From: Salminus brasiliensis
Lineage: Eukaryota; Chordata; Actinopteri; Characiformes; Bryconidae
Reading direction: 5' to 3'
Length of the DNA stretch: 64,000 nucleotides
NCBI RefSeq assembly: GCF_030463535.1
Contig: NC_132881.1
Span: 3,075,526-3,139,525, forward strand
Position 1 is the first letter of the stretch. Each line of letters opens with the position of its first letter. A program made the position numbers and the translations under genes. The notes under the pieces were generated by a model. The model was not told the origin of the DNA, did no database searches, and saw only the letters and a program-made list of their open reading frames with translations. Positions 46,448 through 52,609 of the stretch are shown in pieces.

Positions 46448-46570
46448 TCCATCTCAACTTGTTATTCAATTAAGTCAAGGAAGTTTTCTCCTACCAGCTT
46501 TCTGACCATGACTGACAAGGAAGTATGATGAGATGACAAAGACACCAAGTAATCTGTGAATCCCTCCCAT
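21112..46570 (-). CDS. Collagen type VI alpha chain, alpha-3/alpha-4 class (col6a4-like or col6a3-like), complete coding region
   Basis: This is a secreted chain of the type VI microfibrils around cells. I placed 40 coding exons with agreeing phases, 8952 nt or 2983 residues. Layout: signal peptide 1-25; eight single-exon VWA domains 26-1574; a ninth, divergent VWA split over three exons to 1761; Cys-rich hinge; triple helix to about 2113; [10 protein letters not shown] junction; two VWA domains (2130-2539); sixteen 13-residue repeats (to 2766); Glu-rich segment; Kunitz domains 2853-2909 and 2924-2983. Mammalian alpha-3 has ten N-terminal VWAs, a fibronectin III domain and one Kunitz; alpha-4 has seven VWAs and one Kunitz. 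This chain fits neither, so the paralogue is left open. Intron boundaries are GT-AG throughout. Confidence 0.93.
21500..21755 (-). mobile_element. Dispersed element R1, 3' half, reverse orientation
   Basis: This is the third copy with 'tgtccaaatgtttgcggaca' at its start, here in the last collagen intron. It lacks part of the 'ccccagcattgagctgtgg' block through a small deletion. Confidence 0.65.
22055..22096 (-). CDS. Collagen VI exon 40: short linker between Kunitz domains
   Basis: A 42-base exon, phase 1 to phase 1, acceptor 'cttctgcag', donor 'GACG|gtaaca'. Translation: [15 protein letters not shown]. It is needed to keep spacing but could be skipped without changing frame. Confidence 0.8.
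22228..22398 (-). CDS. Collagen VI exon 39: first Kunitz domain
   Basis: Translation: [20 protein letters not shown], then [13 protein letters not shown] and ECFETCGGL. Six Cys are present. There are nine residues between the first two Cys, where the classical spacing is eight. The P1 residue is Thr, so it is unlikely to block trypsin-like proteases. Confidence 0.92.
22945..23201 (-). CDS. Collagen VI exon 38: Glu-rich linker
   Basis: Acceptor 'tgtctgtcag', donor 'CTAAAG|gtacat', phase 2 to phase 1, 257 bases. The protein starts [20 protein letters not shown] and ends [19 protein letters not shown] then a short tail. It is acidic and hydrophilic with Thr/Ser/Pro, probably an extended spacer before the Kunitz domains. 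No known domain is visible. Confidence 0.85.
23250..23289. repeat. (ATT)n microsatellite
   Basis: About 13 ATT units with one interruption, in the intron between collagen exons 37 and 38. Confidence 0.95.
23359..24040 (-). CDS. Collagen VI exon 37: sixteen 13-residue repeats (coding minisatellite)
   Basis: The acceptor is 'ctgtttgcag' and the donor is 'CCAGAAGG|gtaaca', phase 1 to phase 2. A lead-in [19 protein letters not shown] is followed by sixteen copies of [17 protein letters not shown] units, each exactly 39 bases (23984 down to 23361). The first seven units carry PFEGLGP; the next eight carry PDEGLGP or PDEDLGP; the last returns to PFEGLGP. The units lack stops in all three minus frames, which creates long shadow frames. 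The position corresponds to the repetitive Pro-rich C3 region of alpha-3, but the sequence is different. Confidence 0.9.
24292..24951 (-). CDS. Collagen VI exon 36: C-terminal VWA domain 2
   Basis: The exon opens [20 protein letters not shown]; the VWA core starts [13 protein letters not shown] and ends near [10 protein letters not shown]. It is 660 bases, phase 1 to phase 1. The metal-site motif reads DASYD in place of DxSxS, so the last Ser is missing and metal binding is doubtful. The Cys pair at the start probably bonds within the C-terminal globule. Confidence 0.9.
25118..25193 (-). CDS. Collagen VI exon 35: end of C1 and Cys linker
   Basis: A 76-base exon, phase 0 to phase 1, acceptor 'gcttctcag', donor 'TTTCG|gtaaat'. 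Translation: [20 protein letters not shown] then CVICFG. The closely spaced Cys residues match the segment linking C1 and C2 in type VI chains. Confidence 0.85.
25340..25760 (+). repeat. Dispersed repeat R3 (GGCCCACATGGGC-like), copy 1
   Basis: Blocks such as 'cagcccaccctaatctcaca', 'accctggtgggcatccatat' and 'cccacatgggcatgt' are shared in order with 29775-30085 and 60640-60920. It lies in a collagen intron. Class unknown. Confidence 0.65.
25918..26411 (-). CDS. Collagen VI exon 34: C-terminal VWA domain 1
   Basis: Acceptor 'acctccag', donor 'ATCCAG|gtagta', 494 bases, phase 1 to phase 0. It begins [20 protein letters not shown] and continues through [14 protein letters not shown] and [17 protein letters not shown]. 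The metal-site motif is DTSAD, so the second Ser is replaced. I stop at RAIQ because a GT donor follows and exon 35 continues in frame. Confidence 0.9.
26595..26910 (+). mobile_element. Dispersed element R1, 3' half
   Basis: It runs 'gaccctatttcagcc'-like text, then 'ttggatggagcaccaccatc', 'atgctgggggctttatacct' and ends 'gtccacaaacatttggccaa'. This orientation is opposite to the copies at 16365-18230. Confidence 0.65.
26939..26975 (-). CDS. Collagen VI exon 33: junction after the triple helix
   Basis: A 37-base exon, phase 0 to phase 1, coding [13 protein letters not shown]. 'CELVxYxRxxC' is the hallmark at the carboxyl end of the alpha-3-class helix, where the Cys residues stabilise the assembled trimer. 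Confidence 0.88.
27040..27240 (+). mobile_element. Tc1-like transposase remnant
   Basis: The plus strand reads [14 protein letters not shown], then a stop, then GCF. This is the conserved HGGGSIMLWGCF segment of Tc1 transposases carrying an inactivating stop. It is a short dead fragment in a collagen intron. Confidence 0.65.
27337..35066 (-). CDS. Collagen VI triple-helix exons 15-32 (18 exons)
   Basis: In transcript order: 35013-35066, 34854-34925, 34690-34716, 34526-34570, 34379-34432, 34215-34277, 33941-34006, 33407-33460, 33087-33122, 31821-31886, 30865-30927, 30163-30225, 29582-29644, 28426-28476, 28212-28247, 27993-28055, 27617-27679, 27337-27372. Lengths are 54, 72, 27, 45, 54, 63, 66, 54, 36, 66, 63, 63, 63, 51, 36, 63, 63 and 36 bases, all phase 0 and nearly all starting with a Gly codon. 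Together with the end of exon 14 they give a helix of about 336 residues, the usual type VI length. There is a Cys in exon 16 ([10 protein letters not shown]). Gly-X-Y register breaks occur in exons 21, 24 and 28. No RGD is present. Confidence 0.9.
27934..27961. repeat. (AAT)n microsatellite
   Basis: About ten AAT units in the intron between collagen exons 30 and 31. Confidence 0.95.
28676..28900. repeat. AT-rich intronic stretch with (ATT)n
   Basis: An ATT run of about nine units (28832-28861) sits within strongly AT-rich DNA in the collagen intron between exons 27 and 28. Confidence 0.85.
29775..30085 (+). repeat. Dispersed repeat R3, copy 2
   Basis: It carries the same ordered blocks as 25340-25760, including 'tgaccctggtgggcatccat' and 'ggccccacatgggcatgttc'. 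It sits in the intron between collagen exons 26 and 27. The start shows a tandem 'gtgggctccag'. Confidence 0.65.
30417..30690 (+). mobile_element. tRNA-derived SINE (family B), best copy
   Basis: The A box TGGCTCAGCGG (30424-30434) and B box GGTTCGATACC (30468-30478) match the RNA polymerase III consensus at tRNA-like spacing. A non-tRNA body follows ('cttggcaagctgccactgtt', 'gggcgctggagatggctgcc') and a GT-rich tail. The repeated 'ttgggccctg' is a local expansion. It is not a functional tRNA because the acceptor and T-arm context is lost. Weaker copies are at 17820-17915 and 59648-59850. Confidence 0.8.
30656..30680. repeat. (GT)n microsatellite in the SINE tail
   Basis: About 12 GT units near the 3' end of the family B SINE. 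A separate AAT run is at 30721-30741. Confidence 0.9.
30968..31014. repeat. (AAAT)n microsatellite
   Basis: About 11 perfect tetranucleotide units immediately upstream (minus strand) of collagen exon 25. Confidence 0.95.
31900..33060. other. Long AT-rich collagen intron, nothing else recognised
   Basis: This is the intron between exons 23 and 24. It has AT-rich sequence with no supported exon. The helix exon series is already complete across it, so no missing exon is expected here. Confidence 0.6.
33650..33870 (+). mobile_element. Dispersed element R1-related fragment
   Basis: 'tattggatggagcaccatca', 'ggggggtttatgcctctcta' and 'cccatgctctgcgttgggtg' parallel the R1 3' half. The end reads 'gaatacttttggacaga'. 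It is more diverged than the other copies. Confidence 0.5.
35175..35267 (-). CDS. Collagen VI exon 14: Cys-rich hinge and start of the helix
   Basis: A 93-base exon, phase 0. Translation: [20 protein letters not shown] then [11 protein letters not shown]. The CC-x3-C-x-C cluster just before the first Gly-X-Y triplets is the standard type VI entry into the helix. An NVT sequon lies within it. Confidence 0.92.
35379..35515 (-). CDS. Collagen VI exon 13: last part of the ninth VWA domain
   Basis: A 137-base exon, phase 1 to phase 0. It begins [20 protein letters not shown] and ends [10 protein letters not shown]. With exons 11 and 12 it completes the divergent VWA next to the helix. Confidence 0.88.
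35516..36404. other. Collagen intron with a dispersed repeat
   Basis: The segment 35995-36115 matches the repeat fragment at 1186-1310. A 109-codon plus-strand frame (35602-35931) has no domain and lies wholly inside the intron, so it is not called. Confidence 0.5.
36405..36483 (-). CDS. Collagen VI exon 12: middle of the ninth VWA domain
   Basis: A 79-base exon, phase 0 to phase 1: [20 protein letters not shown] then ERLRQSG. 'VVILFTDG' is the central VWA strand followed by its conserved Asp-Gly. Confidence 0.88.
36758..37101 (-). CDS. Collagen VI exon 11: first part of the ninth VWA domain
   Basis: A 344-base exon, phase 1 to phase 0, beginning [20 protein letters not shown]. The usual DxSxS motif is replaced by FDVSR. 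This three-exon, divergent VWA is the N1 domain of alpha-3-class chains, always next to the helix. Confidence 0.88.
37705..38292 (-). CDS. Collagen VI exon 10: VWA domain 8
   Basis: A 588-base single-exon domain, phase 1 to phase 1. It begins [20 protein letters not shown], with the intact metal-site motif DGSES, and has [14 protein letters not shown]. The donor is 'CACAGG|gtgagt'. Confidence 0.92.
38377..38952 (-). CDS. Collagen VI exon 9: VWA domain 7
   Basis: 576 bases, phase 1 to phase 1, beginning [20 protein letters not shown]. The metal-site motif is DGAGS: the first Ser is replaced by Ala. The central strand is VLFLITEG, with Glu in place of Asp. Both changes argue against metal-dependent ligand binding. 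Confidence 0.92.
39250..39945 (-). repeat. Intronic minisatellite, about 35-bp degenerate units
   Basis: Units such as 'tgtttgtattagtgacttat' plus 'tttgacacagcc' recur roughly twenty times with substitutions and short indels. The array fills most of the intron between collagen exons 8 and 9. Confidence 0.85.
40033..40584 (-). CDS. Collagen VI exon 8: VWA domain 6
   Basis: 552 bases, phase 1 to phase 1. It begins [20 protein letters not shown]. The metal-site motif has become DGADA, losing both Ser residues, so this domain probably does not bind a metal ion. The rest of the fold ([20 protein letters not shown]) is intact. Confidence 0.92.
40696..41265 (-). CDS. Collagen VI exon 7: VWA domain 5
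   Basis: 570 bases, phase 1 to phase 1. It begins [20 protein letters not shown], with the full DxSxS motif (DESGS), and has [12 protein letters not shown] and [10 protein letters not shown]. It is one of three N-terminal domains with an intact metal-binding motif. Confidence 0.92.
41405..42016 (-). CDS. Collagen VI exon 6: VWA domain 4
   Basis: 612 bases, phase 1 to phase 1. It begins [20 protein letters not shown]. The metal-site motif is DKSGN, with the last Ser replaced. The core has [13 protein letters not shown] and [10 protein letters not shown]. The extra length is in the last helix region. Confidence 0.92.
42096..42674 (-). CDS. Collagen VI exon 5: VWA domain 3
   Basis: 579 bases, phase 1 to phase 1. 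It begins [20 protein letters not shown]. The motif DSTAS has Thr in place of the first Ser. Unlike its neighbours it lacks the Cys at the domain start (AVSLK rather than xC). Confidence 0.92.
42853..43328. mobile_element. Long-TIR miniature transposon
   Basis: The left arm 42853-42993 and the right arm 43188-43328 are inverted copies of about 141 bases. For example, 'tgcatgtttaaggtggtagt' pairs with a right-end reverse complement reading 'tgcatgtttacggtggtagt'. About 195 bases lie between. It sits in the intron between collagen exons 4 and 5. The internal minus-strand frame shows no recognisable transposase. Confidence 0.8.
43449..44021 (-). CDS. Collagen VI exon 4: VWA domain 2
   Basis: 573 bases, phase 1 to phase 1. 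It begins [20 protein letters not shown]. The motif is DSSDT, with Thr in place of the last Ser. It carries [13 protein letters not shown]. The donor is 'CACGAG|gtaaaa'. Confidence 0.92.
44638..45234 (-). CDS. Collagen VI exon 3: VWA domain 1
   Basis: 597 bases, phase 1 to phase 1. It begins [20 protein letters not shown], with the intact DxSxS motif (DGSAS), and has [13 protein letters not shown] and [10 protein letters not shown]. It follows the signal-peptide exon directly, so this is the amino-terminal domain of the mature chain. The acceptor is 'ctctcctag'. Confidence 0.93.
45400..46370. repeat. Degenerate AT-rich intronic repeat
   Basis: Phrases like 'ctgactgaatatgtgaaata' and 'atggcttattttctcaattt' recur every 45-75 bases through the intron between exons 2 and 3, much mutated. 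Related phrases appear at 47160-47270. Confidence 0.7.
46408..46441. repeat. (AT)n microsatellite
   Basis: About 17 perfect AT units, 53 bases beyond the donor of the signal-peptide exon. Confidence 0.95.
46495..46570 (-). CDS. Collagen VI exon 2: start codon and signal peptide
   Basis: The ATG is at 46570-46568. Translation: [20 protein letters not shown] then HGQKA. It has a short basic start, a hydrophobic core and a polar cleavage region, typical of a secretory signal. The exon is 76 bases and leaves in phase 1 ('AAAGCTG|gtagga'), joining exon 3 as Asp. This start is chosen because it gives a proper signal peptide and the correct phase. Confidence 0.85.
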
Positions 46571-47639
46571 CTTTGGACTGATCCTACTGCCCTGAAACAC
46601 AAGACATTCAATTACATCCAAATACATCCAATTACTTATACATGAATGAACCCATAGAAAAAGAGACAGAGAGAAAATGAAGCTGGGTAGTGTAACTGTG
46701 ACTGTGTACTGTTACCTCTACAAGTTACAGTTACACTTTTATTTTATGTTTATTTACATATTACTGCATACTGTTACTGTTAGGGTGTCCTGTTACTGTT
46801 ATTAATATTTATAGTTTCTGTTTAAGTACTTATGCTGTTACAGTTTCTATGTCCCGTTACTGTGTACTGTAAGTTACGATCTAGTGTTACAGTCGCTGCT
46901 ATTTACTGTTTTCATACAAACTCCAGGCTTAAATTTCAGCTACTCAGCCAGAAAGTAGGTGAATAAAACATCAACTACAAATACTTGTATTTCTAAAACA
47001 CTGCAAGTTAAGCTAATTTGATTTTTTTCTTTTCTCAAATGTTCGATTATTCAATTCTTAGTGTTTCAAAAAATCTTTAAAAAAGTCATTTTTTTAGATG
47101 ATTTTTAAAAAGAATTAAATACAGAAAGAAAAAAACAGGTATGACATATGTTGTGGCAGCAATATGTTAAAACAATTTGGCTTATTTTTACAATTTTTTT
47201 CATGTATAATGTTTAATTACAGCCCATTTTCTCAATTTTCTGACTGAATTTGTGGAATAATTACATTTAATAAAAAGAAAAAAGAAAGAACAGATATTAC
47301 ATATGTTGTAATATTTTACCTCCTGTTTAGAAGTAATTTTTTTGATAATAAGACATAACTGTGGAAATTACAGGCAAAGTATCACCTACACTGAGCTCTG
47401 TCTCTGGAATGTTGCTGCTAGAACTGGAGTTAAGATTAAGGAAATTCTGTAAATATGAGTTTAATCATATCAAACTTATTTCTGCTAAAATATAATCATA
47501 TAAGTGGCTGTTTATATTTTTGATCAAGAATTGTTATTATTTCAGAGGCTAATAAACAACAAGGGGATGGGGAGCAACAGACGGCCCGAACATAAACAGA
47601 GACATGGGCAGCAAAAGTCATCATAGGTTTGTATTATAG

Positions 47640-47740
47640 CAAATATCACGGGCGATATGCTAGCAACCACAAATAATACAAAAGCCATTGCATAGCAACC
47701 ACATTGCAACCACCAAGGATACCATAGCAAACACCTGCAG
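47640..47740 (+). repeat. CATAGCAACCACC minisatellite family (locus 3)
   Basis: It contains 'gctagcaaccacaaataata', 'gcatagcaaccacattgcaa' and 'ccaaggataccatagcaaac'. It lies in the first collagen intron. Confidence 0.65.
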
Positions 47741-47799
47741 GACATCTGCTCTATATGCTTAAGAACACATTTTAGGAAATATAGCCACAAATGCACATC

Positions 47800-47990
47800 T
47801 ACACACTATATGGACAAAAGTATTGGGACACCTGCTTCTAAAATCGAGGGTATTTACAAAAAAATTTAAAATATACCATTTTTTTGTTTTGGAGTAACTG
47901 TCTCTAACTAATTAGGCTTTCTACTAGATTTTGGAGGAGCTTTGCTGTGAGTATTTGATTGATTACATTCAGCGACATCAGCATTAGTAA
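47800..47990 (+). mobile_element. Dispersed element R1, 5' half
   Basis: 'tatggacaaaagtattggga' and 'cacctgcttctaaaatcgag' lead to 'ttggaggagctttgctgtga' and 'agcgacatcagcattagtaa'. The start block also occurs at 49693 and 51118. Confidence 0.65.
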
Positions 47991-48410
47991 AGCATAAGTA
48001 ATGGTGTTAAACAAGAAGGGGATGGGGGATCAACAGGCAGCCAAAATATAAATAGAGTAGCAGTGATTATGGATACAATCAAATACGCAACACTGAAATT
48101 TGTCACGCTTTGGCAGGCATGGGCTTGGCGTGGGCTAAGTAGCAAAACCTGGTTCCAGTTTTGTAGGATAGTAAATCCAGAAAACTGTATAACCTTTAAA
48201 CCCCTTATTAGAGCTGACAATCAGGAGACCCAATTATGGGTGGATTAGCCAATACTGGACACTTTGTAACATAAGGTCAGCAGATCCCACAATTCAGTGT
48301 TTCTACAGCAGGCTACTTCATGCACTGAAGCTTTAAGCTGTGATCTCGGTTAACGACGTTAAAGCAGGTCCTTATAGTGAATAAAAGCTTCCAAATAGTA
48401 AAGAACTTAC

Positions 48411-48475
48411 CCAGGCCAGCGGTCAGTCCGAGAGAGAGAGAGAGACTCCCACACAGCACTTCAGAAGAACACTGA
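48411..48475 (-). other. Probable noncoding first exon of the collagen VI gene
   Basis: On the minus strand, a strong donor 'CTGGCCTGG|gtaagt' ends a CT-rich leader. A TATA-like 'ggataaag' (48504-48509 on the plus strand reads tttatc) lies about 30 bases upstream of the estimated transcription start near 48475. The start site is an estimate. No splice evidence other than consensus is available. Confidence 0.45.
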
Positions 48476-48559
48476 AATCCCCCGTCCCGTCCGAGTGGAG
48501 TGCTTTATCCAGCCACTCCTCAATGATTTGGCATGACACACGCAGTCGTATTTCAGATG

Positions 48560-48560
48560 G

Positions 48561-48594
<34 letters not shown>
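48560..48594. repeat. (AC)n microsatellite
   Basis: About 17 AC units upstream of the presumed collagen promoter. Confidence 0.95.
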
Positions 48595-48679
48595 TATGCT
48601 GTGCACTACATGCATAAGAAGAGTGTGAACTGATCTGTCAATCAGCAACCTCTACTAAGGGCAGCAGTTGCAGCCAGTT

Positions 48680-49190
48680 AAAATGCCATAGCAACCCCAT
48701 AGCATTCACTTAGCAACCACCTGGAACACCCCAGCAACCACCAAGAAACACCTTGGCACCCACGTAGTAATGCTTTAGCAATCACCCAAAATACCATATT
48801 AACCACCCAGAAACACCTTAGCAACACCCATAGCATCCGCTTAGTAATACTTTAGCAACCACCTAAAATACTATGGCAACCACCCAGAAACACCTTAGCA
48901 ACCCCATAGCATCTGCTCTGTAATACTTTAGCAACCACCTGGAACACCCCAGCAACCACCATGAAAAGCCTTGGCACTCATGTAGTAATGCTTTAGCAAT
49001 CACCGGAAATACCATATCAACCACCTAGACACACCATCCACTTAGTAATACTTTCGCAACCACCTTGAGCACCCCAGCAAACACCAAGAAACACCTTGGT
49101 ACCACCTTGGAATCCACTTAGTGACACTTTGGCAACCACCTGGAACACCCCAGCCCAGCAACCACTAGGAAACAACACATTGGCAACATC
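48680..49190 (+). repeat. CATAGCAACCACC minisatellite family (locus 4)
   Basis: Longer, better preserved units of about 90-100 bases, for example 'ttagcaaccacctggaacac' and 'cagcaaccaccaagaaacac', recur at least five times. This is the most regular locus of the family. Confidence 0.85.
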
Positions 49191-49194
49191 ATGT

Positions 49195-49690
49195 TCAATA
49201 TGTTTGTTCAAACATTTAATTTTGCTCTTTTACTGTTTCTCTTGGCTCAGTGTTTCTACATTAATGAGTCGGACTGAATTTCCACCTCAACTACTTTTAC
49301 TGCTGGTGGTTTACTTACAGCAGAAACACCCAGTGGATGATCACAGACACTCGAATTTACGCCCCCAAGGTGTTCTAGGCCATGTCCTCTGAGTTTCCCC
49401 TTCAAGTAGCAGCTTGAAGTCTTCATCTGCTTAAGCAGGATGATGTGTTTGCATTCCTGGAGCACCACGCAAACTGGAAGGTTCGCGCTGTCTGGCGCTG
49501 GTTCTGACTTTTGCTCTTTCATATTCTCTCACTTACGTACTTAGGAGTTGGGTCTCCCAGTGGTTCTCCAGCCGTATAAAGGAGTCATGCATTTAGGAGT
49601 ATTTAGGTTTGGTTGTTCTTTACAGTGAAAAAAAAGAGCAATGCGTTAGTTGCATTACTCGATTCAACCGCCCCATTAAATTACCCAATA
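49195..49690. other. Nothing recognised
   Basis: No exon or repeat family is evident. Short open frames on both strands lack motifs. Confidence 0.4.
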
Positions 49691-49692
49691 AA

Positions 49693-50363
49693 TGGACAAA
49701 AGTATTGGGACACCTGCTTATTCATTGTTTTTTCTGAAATCAAGAGTATTAAAAAGAGTTCATCCTGCTTTTGTTGGAGTAAGTGTGTCTCCACTGTCCA
49801 GATTTTGGAGGTGGAGCCTTGCTGTGAGGATGTGATTGATTGCTTTCAGTGGCAAGAGCGTCAGCGAGAGTCCGGTGGACCAGTTGTCACTATGATCCAA
49901 GAATCGCTGGTTTAAATCCCATGCTGCTCACCATCAGCAGCCAGAGTCGGAGAGAGCACAGTTGGCCTTGCTCTCTCAGCCTTGCTCTCTCAGGGGTGGA
50001 TAGATGGCACTTCCTCCCCATTTCTCATCACAGAGCTAGGGAGCAGCGGAGGAAACACTCCATCAGCGGCAGTTCTGGCTTCACATGTATCGGAAGAGAC
50101 GTTGAAGGCATCACCACCTCGCCTCCATCTTCCCCAACTCACCCCAAAAGCATTCTTCATCCAGAGAACACAGTTCTTCCACTGCTCCACAGCGCTATGC
50201 TCTACGCCTGGCATTAGGCATGTCCAATAGGTTCATGTTGTATACCCTATTCTATCGGCAGTACGTCTCCACGGGGACTACCCAAGCACTTGCACATAGG
50301 AGCAACTTAAAGTAGCTGAATGCATTTATTAGAAGGGGTGTCCACAAACATTTGGCCATGTGG
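49693..50363 (+). mobile_element. Dispersed element R1, nearly full copy interrupted by a SINE
   Basis: It begins 'tggacaaaagtattgggaca' and ends 'ggggtgtccacaaacatttg'. Both R1 halves are present in the same orientation, which ties together the separate 5' and 3' halves found elsewhere. About 280 bases in the middle are a family A SINE (49872-50150). Confidence 0.65.
49872..50150 (+). mobile_element. SINE family A, nested inside R1
   Basis: B-box-like 'GCTGGTTTAAATCCC', then 'ccatcagcagccagagtcgg' and 'gagcacagttggccttgctc' (partly duplicated), then 'tcacatgtatcggaagagac'. The ends are judged from where R1 sequence resumes. Confidence 0.6.
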
Positions 50364-50581
50364 AAACGTTGAGTTGAGTGCATCACTTTTTCCAGACGCA
50401 GCCTGCGTAAGGACACTCAGCTGAACCGTGAGACAGGAGTCTGGCCGAAGGCAACGAGCCACAAGTAAGCCCTCTTAATGGAGCTAGTACAAACAAGACA
50501 TCAGGACCACAATGCAGTGGAATTCCTCCTCTGTGTATGAAGCAAACTCAGTGTAAACACTGATTAACACAGCACTAACAT

Positions 50582-50584
<3 letters not shown>

Positions 50585-50614
<30 letters not shown>
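50585..50614. repeat. (AC)n microsatellite
   Basis: About 15 AC units. Confidence 0.95.
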
Positions 50615-50619
<5 letters not shown>

Positions 50620-50799
50620 GAGTACATCACTAGCTCTGTCCGAACAGATGTACAAACTCTCCAGCACTTAATCATCCCCCGAGGTTTGGTGTCTTTTCTT
50701 CAGCTTTGTCTTCTCGTAAACATTTGTCAGAATCTAGATCCAGTTTCCAGACGAATATTAATTAATATTAATACTGCACTGCATCTGCTTTACACGCTT

Positions 50800-51020
50800 C
50801 TCCCAATTAACCCACCCCTTCGTAGCTCCCCCTAGCACTAGCAATGCTCCCGACACTAGGAGGGTAAGGACCTAATACATGGAAAGCCAGCTACCGCCTC
50901 TCTTCCAACAGCCTGTGCCGGCAGAGAGGGCTCCATCTACCCACCCGCAGAGATCACTGCCAGTTGTGCTCTCTCAGACTCCAGCTGCTGATGGCAAAGC
51001 ACCAATGGCTTGGGATTCGA
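50800..51020 (-). mobile_element. SINE family A copy, reverse orientation
   Basis: 'gctcccgacactaggagggt' through 'gccagttgtgctctctcaga' and 'cagctgctgatggcaaagca', ending with a reversed B-box region 'gggattcgaac'. Confidence 0.6.
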
Positions 51021-51116
51021 ACTTGCGAACAGGGATTCGAACCACCAGAGGGCCTACAAGGGTCTTCTGGCAATAGGGACTATTTAGCCATTTTTTAAAG
51101 CCTCTCAAAAGTTCAC

Positions 51117-51210
51117 TATATGGACAAAAGTATTGGGACACCTGCTTATTCGTTGTTCCTTCTGAAATCATCAAGGGTATTAATAAGAGTGTATTCTGCG
51201 TTTGTTGGAG
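51117..51210 (+). mobile_element. Dispersed element R1, 5' end fragment
   Basis: 'tatggacaaaagtattggga' through 'tctgcgtttgttggag', where it is cut off by the start of the 42-bp minisatellite array. The array therefore begins at or inside this element. Confidence 0.6.
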
Positions 51211-52056
51211 GATCTGTGGCCAGAGAGTGGAAGCACAAGGTAGGGTTTCTAATAAAGTGGCCAGAGAGTGGACGCACAAGGTAGGGTTTCTAATAAAGTG
51301 GCCAGAGAGTGGAAGCACAAGGTAGGGTTTCTAATAAAGTGGCAAGTGAGTGAAAGCATAAGATTGTGGGTTTCTAATAAAGTGGCCAGTGAGTGAAAGT
51401 ACAAGGTAGGGTTTCTAATAAAGTGGCCAGTGAGTGAAAGCACAAGGTCAGTGTTTCTAATAAAGTGGCCAGTGAGTGGATGCACAAGGTAGGTGTTTCT
51501 AATAAAGTGGCCAGTGAGTGGAAGCACAAGGTAGGTGTTTCTAATAAAGTGGCCAGTAAGTGGATGCACAAGGTAGGGGTTTCTAATAAAGTGGCCAGAG
51601 AGTGGACGCACAAGGTAGGTGTTTCTAATAAAGTGGCCAGTGAGTGGATGCACAAGGTAGGGGTTTCTAATAAAGTGGCCAGAGAGTGGACGCACAAGGT
51701 AGGGTTTCTAATAAAGTGGCCAGAGAGTGGAAGCACAAGGTAGGGTTTCTAATAAAGTGGCAAGTGAGTGAAAGCATAAGATTGTGGGTTTCTAATAAAG
51801 TGGCCAGTGAGTGAAAGTACAAGGTAGGGTTTCTAATAAAGTGGCCAGTGAGTGAAAGCACAAGGTCAGTGTTTCTAATAAAGTGGCCAGTGAGTGGACG
51901 CACAAGGTAGGTGTTTCTAATAAAGTGGCCAGTGAGTGGACGTACAAGGTAGGGGTTTCTAATAAAGTGACCAGAGAGTGGACGCACAAGGTAGGTGTTT
52001 CTAATAAAGTGGCCAGTGAGTGGATGCACAAGGTAGGGTTTCTAATAAAGTGGCCG
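51211..52056 (-). repeat. 42-bp minisatellite, array A (about 20 units)
   Basis: The plus-strand unit reads 'gtggccagtgagtggaagca' then 'caaggtaggtgtttctaataaa'. A higher-order repeat of about 418 bases (ten units) is visible: the unusual unit with 'caagtgagtgaaagcataag' occurs at 51343 and again at 51761. Both strands have long shadow frames because the unit length is a multiple of three. The array lies between the collagen and ypel5 promoters. Confidence 0.92.
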
Positions 52057-52062
52057 GGGGTG

Positions 52063-52609
52063 TGATTTCATCTTTTGCACACTACTGTATGTTGAATCTT
52101 AAGGGTGGAGAAACACATTCGTTCTATATGGGACAAGATTAGCAAGATTTCTGAAGTACGCCACCTACAGCTCACTCAGCTCACTCAGCTGTTTAAATCC
52201 GGGTCTGAGTCACTTGGTTGGAGTCTGATTGCTAAACTTTGTGGTCTGTTAGTCTGAAGAGCTTTCAGGAAAAATATTTGCTCTGTGAAGAAGCCGTCTG
52301 GGACTGTGTGATGTCTGTCGAGGGCCCTGGAACGAAGCATGGAAGGGGGCGAGCGTACGGCTTGTGGTGGATCTACAGAAGACGTGACTTTTTGGGGCCG
52401 TTTTTTGGACAGTGTTCTACTGTTTACAGGGAAATCCTTTTTATTCTTGGACAGTGCAGCATTCAGTGGGCCGTGCGATTCAGCTAACGCAGCTTTGTGG
52501 CGAGTCTCCAACTGTTCCTTTTACTCTGCTTGGTCCTACAGGGAAGGTGCTGAACTCCTTCCTCTGTGATCTAATCCAGCCGTGGAAATGGAACTGCGTT
52601 GAAACACAC
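52063..52609. other. Unique spacer between the two 42-bp arrays
   Basis: About 550 bases of apparently single-copy sequence. Frames of 70-110 codons exist on both strands but show no known motif. A minus-strand frame (52185-52511) is basic and Ser/Pro-rich and is not supported as a gene. Confidence 0.4.
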
